A DNA stretch of 64,000 bases, from contig JAHLKH010000012.1 in the NCBI GenBank assembly GCA_025526915.1, positions 1-64,000 on the forward strand, in the 5' to 3' direction. Made by a program: the position numbers and the translations under genes. The DNA is from Entophlyctis helioformis. Its lineage: Eukaryota > Chytridiomycota > Chytridiomycetes > Chytridiales > Chytriomycetaceae. Positions within the stretch are counted from its first letter, which is position 1, and each line of letters begins with the position of its first letter. The notes beneath the pieces were generated by a model that worked only from the letters and a program-made list of their open reading frames with translations, was not told the origin of the DNA and did not search any database. This document shows positions 1 to 10,407 of the stretch, piece after piece.

Positions 1-585
1 GACACGCCAACCGTGCGCCCGCTGGTTCAACCAACGACACGCCATCTGTGCCGCCCGCTGGTTCGACCAACGACACGCCAACCGTGCCGCCTGCTGGTTC
101 CACAAACGACACGCCATCTGTGCCGGCCCGCTGGTTCAACCAACGACACGCCATCTGTGCCGCCCGCTGGATCGACCAACGACACGCCATCTGTGCCGCC
201 CGCTGGGATCGACCAACGACACTCCATCTGTGCCGCCCGCTGGTTCAACCAACGACACGCCATCTGTGCCGCCCGCTGGTTCAACCAACGACACGCCATC
301 TGTGCCGCCCGCTGGATCGACCAACGACACTCCATCTGTGCCGCCTGCTGGAACCACAAACGACACGCCCATCTGTGCGCCCGCTGGAATCGACCAACGA
401 CACGCCAATCGTGCCGCCCGCTGGGTTCGACCAACGACACGCCATCTGTGCCGCCCGCTGGATCGACCAACGACACTCCATCTGTGCCGCCCGCTGGAAC
501 CACAAACGACACGCCATCTGTGCCGCCCGCTGGATCGACCAACGACACGCCATCTGTGCCGCCTGCTGGACCATCGAATGACACG
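1..585 (+). repeat. 36-nt minisatellite encoding Pro/Gly/Thr repeats
   Basis: Tandem units of about 36 nt encode a 12-residue PPAGSTNDTPSV-like repeat inside the following LRR gene. Units vary (GST, GID, GTT). Single-base gains or losses (for example an extra G near 134 and near 205) push the open frame from one phase to another, so no single frame reads through. The array runs off the left edge of the window. Confidence 0.85.
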
Positions 586-3500
586 CCATCGAAACGCCCA
601 ATCGAGACGCCTGTTGAGACGCCTGTCGAGACGCCAATCGATACGCCAACCGAGACGCCAATCGAGACGCCAGTGGAAACGCCAATCGAGACGCCTGTTG
701 AGACGCCTGTCGAGACGCCATCGAGACGCCAATCGAACGCCAATCGAAACGCCTGTTGAGACGCCAATCGAGACGCCAATCGAAACGCCTGTTGAGACGC
801 CAGTGGAAACGCCAATCGAGACGCCAATCGAAACGCCAATCGAAACGCCTGTTGAGACGCCAGTGGAAACGCCAATCGAGACGCCAATCGAGACGCCAAT
901 CGAAACGCCTGTTGAGACGCCAGTGGAAACGCCAATCGAGACGCCAATTGAAACGCCAATCGAAACGCCTGTTGAGACGCCAGTGGAAACGCCAATCGAG
1001 ACGCCTGTCGAGACGCCAATCGAAACGCCTGTTGAGACGCCAGTGGAAACGCCAATCGAGACGCCAATCGAAACGCCAATCGAAACGCCTGTTGAGACGC
1101 CAATCGAAACGCCAATCGAGACGCCTGTCGAGACGCCAATCGAAACGCCTGTTGAGACGCCAATCGAGACGCCAATCGAGACGCCAATCGAAACGCCTGT
1201 TGAGACGCCAGTGGAAACGCCTGTTGAGACGCCAGTGGAAACGCCAATCGAGACGCCTGTTGAGACGCCTGTCGAGACGCCAATCGATACGCCAACCGAG
1301 ACGCCAATCGAGACGCCAGTGGAAACGCCAATCGAGACGCCTGTTGAGACGCCTGTCGAGACGCCAACCGAGACGCCAATCGAAACGCCTGTTGAGACAC
1401 CTGTTGAGACGCAATCGAAACGCCTGTTGAGACGCCAATCGAGACGCCAACCGAGACGCCAATCGAAACGCCTGTTGAGACGCCAGTGGAAACGCCAATC
1501 GAGACGCCAATCGAAACGCCAATCGAAACGCCTGTTGAGACGCCAGTGGAAACGCCAATCGAGACGCCTGTTGAGACGCCTGTCGAGACGCCAATCGAAA
1601 CGCCTGTTGAGACGCCAGTGGAAACGCCAATCGAGACGCCAATTGAAACGCCAATCGAAACGCCTGTTGAGACGCCAGTGGAAACGCCAATCGAGACGCC
1701 AATCGAAACGCCAATCGAAACGCCTGTTGAGACGCCAATCGAAACGCCAATCGAGACGCCTGTCGAGACGCCAATCGAGACGCCAGTGGAAACGCCAATC
1801 GAGACGCCTGTTGAGACGCCTGTCGAGACGCCAACCGAGACGCCAATCGAAACGCCAATCGAGACGCCAATCGAGACGCCAGTGGAAACGCCAATCGAGA
1901 CGCCTGTTGAGACGCCTGTCGAGACGCCAACCGAGACGCCAATCGAAACGCCTGTTGAGACACCTGTTGAGACGCCAATCGAAACGCCTGTTGAGACGCC
2001 AATCGAGACGCCTGTCGAGACGCCAATCGAGACGCCAACCGAGACGCCAATCGAAACGCCTGTTGAGACGCCAGTGGAAACGCCAATCGAGACGCCTGTT
2101 GAGACGCCTGTCGAGACGCCAATTCGAAACGCCTGTTGAGACGCCAGTGGAAACGCCAATCGAGACGCCAATTGAAACGCCAATCGAAACGCCTGTTGAG
2201 ACGCCAGTGGAAACGCCAATCGAGACGCCTGTCGAGACGCCAATCGAAACGCCTGTTGAGACGCCAATCGAGACGCCTGTCGAGACGCCAATCGAGACGC
2301 CAGTGGAAACGCCAATCGAGACGCCTGTTGAGACGCCTGTCGAGACGCCAATCGAGACGCCAGTGGAAACGCCAATCGAGACGCCTGTTGAGACGCCTGT
2401 CGAGACGCCAACCGAGACGCCAATCGAAACGCCTGTTGAGACACCTGTTGAGACGCCAATCGAAACGCCTGTTGAGACGCCAATCGAGACGCCTGTCGAG
2501 ACGCCAATCGAGACGCCTGTCGAGACGCCAATCGAGACGCCAATTGAAACGCCAATCGAACGCCTGTTGAGACGCCAGTGGAAACGCCAATCGAGACGCC
2601 AACCGAGACGCCAATCGAAACGCCTGTTGAGACGCCAGTGGAAACGCCAATCGAGACGCCAATTGAAACGCCAGTGGAAACGCCAATCGAGACGCCTGTT
2701 GAGACGCCTGTCGAGACGCCAATCGAGACGCCAATCGAAACGCCAATCGAAACGCCTGTTGAGACGCCAATCGAGACGCCAGTGGAAACGCCAATCGAGA
2801 CGCCTGTTGAGACGCCTGTCGAGACGCCAACCGAGACGCCAATCGAAACGCCTGTTGAGACACCTGTTGAGACGCCAATCGAAACGCCTGTTGAGACGCC
2901 AATCGAGACGCCAGTGGAAACGCCAATCGAGACGCCTGTTGAGACGCCTGTCGAGACGCCAACCGAGACGCCAATCGAAACGCCTGTTGAGACACCTGTT
3001 GGAATCGAGACGCCAATCGAGACGCCAATCGAGACGCCAATCGAGACGCCAGTGGAAACGCCAATCGAGACGCCTGTTGAGACGCCTGTCGAGACGCCAA
3101 TCGATACGCCAATCGAGACGCCTGTCGAGACGCCAATCGAGACGCCAATCGAAACGCCTGTTGAGACGCCAGTGGAAACGCCAATCGAGACGCCAATCGA
3201 GACGCCTGTCGAGACGCCAATCGAGACGCCTGTTGAGACGCCAATCGAAACGCCAATCGAGACGCCTGTTGAGACACCTGTTGAGACGCCTGTGGAAACG
3301 CCAATCGAGACGTCAACTGACATGCCAACTGACACACCAACCGACACTCCAACCGACACGCCAACCGAGACGCCAACCGAGACACTTGTTCAATCCTCTG
3401 TTGAATCGCAAATCCCAACACCGACAACCGAACCTTTGCCACAATCGACAACAGAATCCGACTGTAACGTTCTCAAATCAGTGTTCCCGACCATTTTTGC

Positions 3501-5534
3501 CGTTGTTCCCGATTGTTGCCAAGGCAATGTCATGGTCGAGTGTGCGGAATCAAATGGTGTGATGCGAATCATCAAGCTGTAAGTGATCAGTCGCGTTCAG
3601 CGTTCTGCATAGCATCCATCTCAACTGTTTTGAATGCTTTAGGGATGTGAGCTCGCGTGGCCTCGGTGGTACGATTCCGGCTGCTATTGGATCTCTTACA
3701 TTCCTCAAGCAACTGTGAGTGCCTTGAACAACTGTCGCCTTGCATCACAAACGCTCACTGATGCCTGCTTTTGGAATGGATAGGAACGTGTCAAACAACA
3801 ACCTGAATGGCCCTCTCCCATCAACATTGAACAGCTTGGCCGTTTTGCAGTCATTGTAAGTTGTTTGGATTCTCGCGTTATGACACTTTTGAACTGACTT
3901 GCAATCTGATGCACAGCGATGCAACCAACAACAACATTGGAAAGTCTGCACGATCAGTCCGTCGCAGATCCATTCATGTTCGGTGAGTTGTTGCCATCAT
4001 GACAATGCCATCTTTGACAGTCTGCCGTAGCTGACAACCCATGGCAACCCAGCAATGATCCATCGGACTTCATCCCAGATCTGAGCGGTCTTGTTGCGCT
4101 TGAAACACTGTACGCGGACATGCCCATGCTCCCAGTGTCGACTGCTGGAAATCAACTGACCATCCTCAACAGGAAACTCGGAGGAAATGAGCTATCTGAT
4201 GGCGCAATCGTGTACCTTGGCCGCCTTGCTAATCTGAAGGATCTGTGAGTGTTGCAAACCCTGCCCATTCTGGCTGAACAATTCCACACTAACCCTGTGA
4301 TTGCAGCGATCTCTCCAACAACGACATTGCAACTCTGCCATCGTCACTGTTTGGACTCGTTCAGTTGACATCTCTGTGAGTGCCACAAGCCATTTGTACT
4401 GCCGACTTCACGTGTTGACAAGATTGCCAATGATACCTGCAGGAATGTTCGCAACAACACGATCGCAGTGTTGCCAGTCGAGATTGGATCGCTTTCCAGT
4501 CTGGAGTACCTTGATCTCGGATACAACAAGATTGCTGCGATTCCAGAGCAGATTGCCAATCTGTCAAACGTCCTCAAGTACCTTGATCTTGGATACAACA
4601 AGCTGTGCGGCAAAATCCCGGTTGTGCTGTCTCGTCTGACAGCGCTGGAAGTCCTGTAAGCCGCGTATGCGTTGACGTCCTGCAGATGGTCAACACACAC
4701 TCACAAGCAATGCACTTGAATAGCATCCTGGAAGGCAATCAGTTCGAAGGCGTAATTCCTTCTGAATTGGGCAATCTGACAAAGCTTGAGATCCTGTAAG
4801 CGCTACTTGGACTGTGCCGTCTGTCATCAATGTATCCAACTGACCGACTGACTGGCACGGCAATACTGAAAAACAGCAATGTTTCACGCAACCAGCTGAC
4901 TGGTTCACTGCCCGAATCCATCTCCGGCCTCAAGTCACTCCAGAAGATGTAAGTCTTACTGCAACGGATGCGAATTCAAAGACAGTCGTAGTTGACACAT
5001 TTCCTTGACAGAAACCTGAGCGGCAATGCCAAGATCATTATTGCAGCCATTGCTGGATTTGAGCCATGTGGACCCGCGCTGTGTGCAGTCTCGACAACAA
5101 CATCGTCTGTTCCAAACGAGACATGGCCAGTCTACACCAGGGCAACGACGCGCACTCTTCAAGGCTACGGGACCAATGCACCTGTCATCACAACAACGAC
5201 AAAGCTGCCAACTATCGCCACATATGACTCTGTCTATGGAGCAGCCCCTGCAGCCGAGTCGCCCACTGGCACCACGTATGACGCTGTTTCGGGAGCAGCG
5301 CTTGCAGCCGAGACACCCATTGGCACCCCGTATGCCAACAAGCCAGTCGAGACAAAGCCAATCGGGGTTGCTGCTGATCAGGCTGGCAAGGCTGCCGTTG
5401 TCAGCACACCATCAGCGTCAGCTACCGACATTGGGTACGCGAGTGCCGGTCGTGGCCAGGAGTCTACTCTTCCATCCGCGTACACTGTGATCATCGGCAC
5501 GATCATTTCGTTCATCTTTGGCATACTCAACTGA
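1..5534 (+). CDS. Secreted leucine-rich-repeat surface protein with a long Thr/Pro repeat stalk (5' end outside window)
   Basis: The N-terminal side is the 36-nt and 12-nt repeat stalk. It is followed by a cysteine-containing LRR cap (about 3450-3578, DCNVL...DCC) and about ten LRRs, mostly one repeat per exon. Exon boundaries fall at the same phase (after two bases of the Leu codon); the exons at 3643-3714 and 3784-3855 are each exactly 72 nt. Later LRR exons include one holding three repeats (4441-4658). The last exon (from about 5011) encodes a Thr-rich tail and a hydrophobic C-terminus (TVIIGTIISFIFGILN), typical of a GPI signal or membrane anchor. The exon near 3917-3979 does not give a clean LRR and may contain an error. 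The cap resembles the one in the fungalysin-LRR fusion at 10408-15776, so the missing 5' end could encode a peptidase; this is inference. Introns are GT-AG. Confidence 0.75.
590..3370 (+). repeat. 12-nt tandem repeat array encoding ETPI/ETPV
   Basis: About 2.8 kb of near-perfect 6/12-nt units (gagacgccaatc, gagacgcctgtt, gaaacgccagtg and variants) encode Glu-Thr-Pro-Ile/Val. Indels near 721, 736, 1411, 2122 and 2549 change the phase. The two other forward frames (Arg/Gln/Lys-rich) and reverse frames (VSIGVSTG-like) are also open for hundreds of codons because the unit has no stop in those frames. The last units (3310-3370) decay to ETST/DMPTDTPTDTP before the LRR cap. Confidence 0.9.
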
Positions 5535-5636
5535 TCACCTTGTGTGACTGTTTGCATGCAAGTTCCCTTTAGCTGGCCGTCTGTGAGCGCAGTTCAAACT
5601 GTCTCGTCGTTCGTGTGACACATTCGTTGCTTTTCA

Positions 5637-6479
5637 TCATCGCATGCGGCAATGAAGTCGTGATTCACTCTTCTTGGCATCTTGCTCGTTCTGCCCTCGT
5701 ATGGCTAGCATTCCGAGGCTCAGTCCTTTCACTTCGTGCCTTTGATAAGAAAGCTTCATTCCAAATGCTTGCATTGCACGCCTTACAAGCCATCGCGTAG
5801 GCTCGTTGGCAACCATCGCTCGCTGCCCGTGCGCTGTGCGGATAGCCACGATCCGCTCCTCTGTGCACTCGAGCGCAAAATGCGCAATCTCCAGCGTGCT
5901 TCCCAGATCCTCGCCGCACATGATGCAGCATGAACCGTCACCAAACGGGTGGGCTGGGTCGAGCAGGTTGGCGTTGATGGCGCGGCGAGCCGTGTAGATG
6001 CCGCCCACGCGTGCAAGCATCAGAAACCGTGCACCTTCCGAGCGTCGCGGGTCAAAGACCGGGTCTCGTATGATGCTGGCTGTCTTGTGGCATCTGGAAC
6101 GCAGTGTAGATGGCAGCCGTATCGCGCTTGCTGGCAGACTTGAGCGTGACGGCCAGGCCGTATGCCTTGAGGCGTGGCTTGCTGTCTGGGTCGCCGTCGG
6201 GCAGGCCGGGCGTGGCCATGTACCGGTTGTAGAGTTGGATCGAGCGGCGTGCGTTGAATGTCGCAGACCTGTTGCTGGCTGTGCGGGGCAGAGAAGGCCA
6301 AGAGCCGACTTCAGCTTGGGCGTCTTGAGCCGAAGGCGCATGCGTGCGACCAGACAGCGGGCCACCATGGTTTGGATGCCGCACTCTGTCAGCATTGGGA
6401 CGACGGGCGTGTACATGGGTGCACCGAGCATCTTGCGGACGCCCTGGTTGACAGCCGTCTGCAGAGGGTTTAGCGCCAA
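5637..6479 (-). mobile_element. 5'-truncated non-LTR retrotransposon (LINE) remnant
   Basis: An ORF of about 280 codons starts abruptly within a block typical of the region after the reverse transcriptase palm in LINE ORF2 proteins (LNPLQTAVNQGVRKMLGAP, then TPVVPMLTECGI). It ends with a C-x2-C...H...C zinc-knuckle-like motif (CCIMCGED...HFALEC). There is no upstream RT, endonuclease or start region, so the copy is 5'-truncated. I see no clear poly(A) tail or target duplication. The middle section is low-complexity and could be frame-shifted. It directly abuts the WD40 fragment at about 6480. Confidence 0.65.
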
Positions 6480-6831
6480 ATGGCGAGGTGCAGGTCGTCA
6501 GAGCCAGCCAGCCAACCAGCAGGTTGCCGTCCTCGGACCAGGCGAGCGAGTTGACGCAGCCGGTGTGGGCGGGCAGCACCTGCGAGAGCGTCATGGCGGC
6601 GAGCATGGCAAGGGAGTCGGCCACAGCCCGCTGGAAGACTGCAGGCACAGACGACGATGGAGGAGCCGCCTGGCGAGCAGCAGGCGGGGCGTGGCTGCTG
6701 CTGAGTGTGTTGGTGCCGTCTGCGCATGCGTGCTGCCGAGTGTGCTCATGCTGCTGCGGCTGCCTGTGTTGCTGTTGGTTGTTGTTCGCTGTGATCTTGG
6801 CAAGATCAGTCGCGTTGGCTGCAGCAGGCAC
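6480..6831 (-). pseudogene. Broken N-terminal fragment of a WD40-repeat gene
   Basis: The minus strand encodes one convincing WD40 repeat, AHTGCVNSLAWSEDGNLLV, preceded by MTLSQVLP. This pattern is seen in the first propeller blade of DCAF/WDTC1-type proteins. The expected continuation GSDDLHLAIW is present but in another frame: a GGCT tetranucleotide is repeated three times at the break (about 6509-6520). After AIW the sequence passes straight into the LINE remnant, and no further blades exist. Upstream (6606-6831) is Gln/His/Ser-rich and may be a disordered N-terminus or 5' UTR. Which WD40 subfamily it belonged to cannot be settled from one blade. Confidence 0.5.
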
Positions 6832-6867
6832 GCGTGTGAGTGCACGGCGGTCGTTGTGGCACGGCTG

Positions 6868-6910
6868 GCAGACAGCGCAGCAGACAGCGCAGCAGACAGC
6901 GCAGCAGCAG
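6868..6910. repeat. Short 12-nt tandem repeat
   Basis: Three to four copies of gcagacagcgca lie between the WD40 fragment and the 3' end of the fungalysin. No function is visible. Confidence 0.7.
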
Positions 6911-7010
6911 CCACGGGAAGCACCTGCCGCACAGCCACATCTCGTGTCTTGGGGACTGAGAATCTTCTTGGAATGAACACATGGAGACGGTTGTAAAACG
7001 GGAAGCTGTA

Positions 7011-9719
7011 TTACATGAGCAGGGGAGCGATGAAGGCAGCGAGCATGGCCACAACGGACACGCTGGTGGACGCGACACCAGACAGGATCGGCTCAGTGTC
7101 GGCGTTGTACTCGCCCTTGGGCTCGGCAGCAGGGGTCTCCTTGCCGTCCTTGCCGTCCTTGCCGTAGGAGCCACCGGCGGGCTTGGCACCGGGCTTGGTC
7201 TCGGGCTTCGGGGCGGGCTTGGCATACTTGCCGGGAACGTCGTTGTCGGGGTACTCGACCGTGTAGCCGGTGACAGGCGTGGCAGAGGGAACAGGGACAG
7301 GCGTGCCGTAGACGGCAGGCGCGCCAGTCGCGATCACCGCAGGGGCGGTCGTGGTGGCAGCAGGGACGACGACGGTGCCAGAGACGGTGACGGGAGCGAC
7401 AACAGGGACAGTGGTGGTCGAGGCGGGAACAACAACGGGGACGGTCGTGGTCGAGGCGGGAGCAACAACGGCGACAGTGGTGGTGGTCTTGACAGCCGAG
7501 GTGGTAGTGATCACAGCGACGGACGCGACGGTCGTGGTAGAAGCAACAACAGGTGCGACAGTCGTGGTCTTGACAATCGTCGTGGTGGGAGCGACAGGTG
7601 CGACAGTGGTGGTGGGAGCGACAGTGGTGGTAGGGGCAACCGTGGTGGTGGGAGCAACAGTTGTGGTCTTGGCAACCGTCGTGGTGGGAGCAACCGTCGT
7701 GGTGGGAGCAACCGTCGTGGTGGGAGCAACCGTCGTGGTGGGTGCGACGGTGGTGGTGGGAGCAACAGGTGCAACAGTGGTGGTGGTGGTGCTCACAGCA
7801 TCGCACTCTGCAGGCAGGCTAAAGTCGTCAACATAGTTGGCGGCCTTGGCACCGGCACCGCGCTTGGTAAAACCCTTCCAGATCTCGCACTTGTTGGCAC
7901 CGCCGTAGTACGACACGTCGGCGGCAAGAATGGCATTACGCGCCTGGAGGAACGTGGGGCTGCACGGCTGGAGAGCCATGCCGCCCATGATGAGCTGGAG
8001 AGCGATCACGTTGCCCTTCATCTGCTTCGAGTCGTACAGATCGGTGGCGAAACCGTTCTTGGCGACCAGGTTCCAGTACACCTCCCAGAGCATAGACACC
8101 CAGACCTCGCCGACGTTGTGCTCCTCGCTGATGCGCTTTCTGACGTCGCTGTACTTGAGCGGGTTGACCTTGATGTCGGTCGTGTACGGGAAGGAGCGGA
8201 TGCCGCGAGGGTTGTTGGTCGCGTATGCACCAGCAACAATCTGAGTGTCGGCCTTGTCGGTCGCCTTGGCCGTCGAGATCATGGCGATCGTGTCGGACCA
8301 GCCCTCGCCCATACCGGCAGCCTCCTGGGTCTCGAGGCACTCGGCGTTGGCGGGACCACCAGTCAGGCGGTTGGACACGCCGTGCACAAACTCGTGGATG
8401 GGGATGACCGAGTCGAGAGCACCGTCGCGACGCGGCGTCGTGGACGTGAAGGGATACATGTTCATGACACCGGGCTGGCCATCCGGAGGAGTACTGAAGT
8501 CGGCGTTGTCGGTGTCGCCAGCAAGCACGTTGATCTTGACGGCGTCGTTGCCGACACCGCCCTTGCCAAAGTTGTTGGTCTGGAAGTTGCCGCCAGCCTC
8601 GTTGAAGCCGTACTGGTAGAGGATGTCGTGCATGGCGTTGACAATGTAGAACAGCTGGACGGCACTGGTCTGACGGTTGGCAGCGGTGCTGGGGGCAGCA
8701 GAGGCATCCCAGGCGGTCTCAAAGTTGCCGTCGGCGTTGGCCGTGCCGTAGAGAGCAGGGGTGACGCCAAAGACCTTGGCGATGGCGTTGTTGCCGCGCG
8801 TGTCGTTGAACTTGGTGGTGCCGTTGTCAGTCCAGCCGAGCGAGGAGGCGGCCTTGTACTCGGGGTTGACGAGCAGCTCGAAGCCCTCGGTGGGGTTGAG
8901 CTTGGGGAGGGGGATGACGCGGTACGAGGCCTTGCGGACGTAGTTGATGACCTTGACGAGCTCGCCTGTTGTGATTGGTCGGATAGGTGCACAAGCAAGC
9001 AAGCGTGAGCGTGAGTGTCCAAGCCTCAGCGTCGATCGAACGCAGTGAGTCACATCAAGCGAGACCCACCAGTGGCTGCGTCACAGCACCTGGAACCACT
9101 TGTTGCCGGCCTCGTTGCGCACCTCGAACTTGTGCACAAAGGCGAGCTTGCCGTCCTTGAGCTGCGTGTACTCGAGCGTGGGCTTGGCAGCAACATGGTC
9201 GTTGAGCTCAACCTCACCGCCAAGCTTCTCGATAGCGATCACAACGGCCTGCTCGAGCGAGACAGCCGTAACAGGCTCAGCGACCTCGAGGTCACGCTTG
9301 GCAATGTGCTCCTCGGTGCCAAACGACGACGAGAAGGTGAGAACAGTGTCGCCCTTGACGTGCACGGCGGCGTTGTGGTTGGCGACACGGATGCCGTTGA
9401 TGAGCTGCGAGACGTAGACGTGCGTGACGCCGGCGGCATCGGTGTTCTTGTTGTCGACCTTGAGGTCAGCGACGGCGACACCGAGCTTGTCGGCGAGGAA
9501 GCGCAGACCAGCCGCAGCAGCCTGCGAGGCTGACACGGCAGCAGCGTCGGAAGCACCGTCGAGGTTGACTTCCTCAGAGACAGGGGCAGGGTAGAAGAAC
9601 GGCTTGTCGACAGATGTGGCAGCGGACGTGGCGGCAACATCGGCAACGAGCTGCGGGGCAGGCGCAGCGAGCACCGACGAGGCCGTGGCGGCAAGAGCAA
9701 AGACGAGCGAGGAGAGCAT
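7011..9719 (-). CDS. Fungalysin metallopeptidase (M36) with Thr-rich stalk and GPI-type tail
   Basis: Secreted zinc endopeptidase with two exons (9070-9719, 7011-8965). It has a signal peptide ending near AAPAP, an FTP propeptide (to about residue 215), and an M36 catalytic domain with the zinc motif HEFVHG (near residue 407; bases 8382-8396) and downstream EGWSD supplying the third ligand. A TTTVAP-type mucin-like linker, a Lys/Gly/Pro segment and a hydrophobic C-terminus follow, suggesting a GPI-anchored cell-surface enzyme. Just before the exon 1 donor (9081-9092) the paralogue's VAVDAATG block is disrupted by two missing bases. Either this is sequence error (two GG doublets reduced to G), or the donor is the upstream GTGCTG joined to a downstream acceptor, which would keep the frame but drop about nine residues. 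Fungalysins degrade extracellular protein and are expanded in Batrachochytrium. Confidence 0.9.
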
Positions 9720-10407
9720 CGTCCTGTAGTGTATGTGTATGATGTGCGGGCCAAGACTCGGGGGATCCGCCCCCTTAAGTGGCCGCCGAGACTCACCAAG
9801 CCATGCAGCCGACCGACCACGCAGTCGACTGACCACGCAGCTTTCCACGTGGCACGGCCATGCGATTGCCAAAAAAGGCAAATTGCGAAAAATTGGCAAT
9901 TCAAGTCCAGCCAATCACTGCAGCTCTCCACCAACGTTGCCAATTCAAGGCAGCAAAGTTTTTCGGTGGCGTAAGAGATGCACGCAGGCAGCTCCGGAAA
10001 AAGGAATGTTGCGCTGCAGGGCACCGATTCGAGTTGCCGATCCGACAGCCACACAACACAAGGATATCGGCAAGCCTTCGGAGCCCAGAGTCGGGTTGGC
10101 TCTGCTGAGAGAAGTCGTCGTTTGCAAGTGCGGGCGGAGGAGCGGCGGCAGCAGTTGCAGACGCTCTGTGTTGTGCTGCGTGGCGGTTTGGCCGGTTTGG
10201 CGGCTTGGCGTTGGCAAGGCGGCAAGCGTGGCAGAGAGGCAAGCATGCTGATGACGATTGCTGACGGGCTCTTGTGGGGTCGGATGGGACAGGACAGGAC
10301 AGGGCAGGGCAGGGCAGGATAGCTTGCAAACAGAGGCTTCATTGTATGGCAGATAGATTGGGACATTGGCGGTCCGGCATAAGACAGAGAGTGCACTCGG
10401 CACGGTT
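9720..10407. other. Intergenic region, promoter of the fungalysin at 7011-9719
   Basis: This 0.69-kb stretch separates two same-strand peptidase genes. It has no supported ORF: the long minus frame here is frame-shifted read-through from the upstream gene. A degenerate TATA-like ACTTAAGG lies about 55 bp before the ATG. Otherwise it is simple GC-rich DNA. Confidence 0.5.

Noticed and set aside
1..585. 36-nt direct repeats resembling a CRISPR array
   Set aside because: The repeats are contiguous without unique spacers, encode a Pro/Thr repeat in frame, and lie inside a eukaryotic gene.
27..3359. 1,110-codon minus-strand ORF (VSIGVSTG repeats)
   Set aside because: It is the reverse complement of the 12-nt coding array, which contains no stops in that frame; there is no start context or unique sequence.
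6981..9008. 675-codon plus-strand ORF rich in Gly, Asp and Arg
   Set aside because: Antisense shadow of the fungalysin; the minus strand has HEFVHG, signal peptide and consistent splicing.
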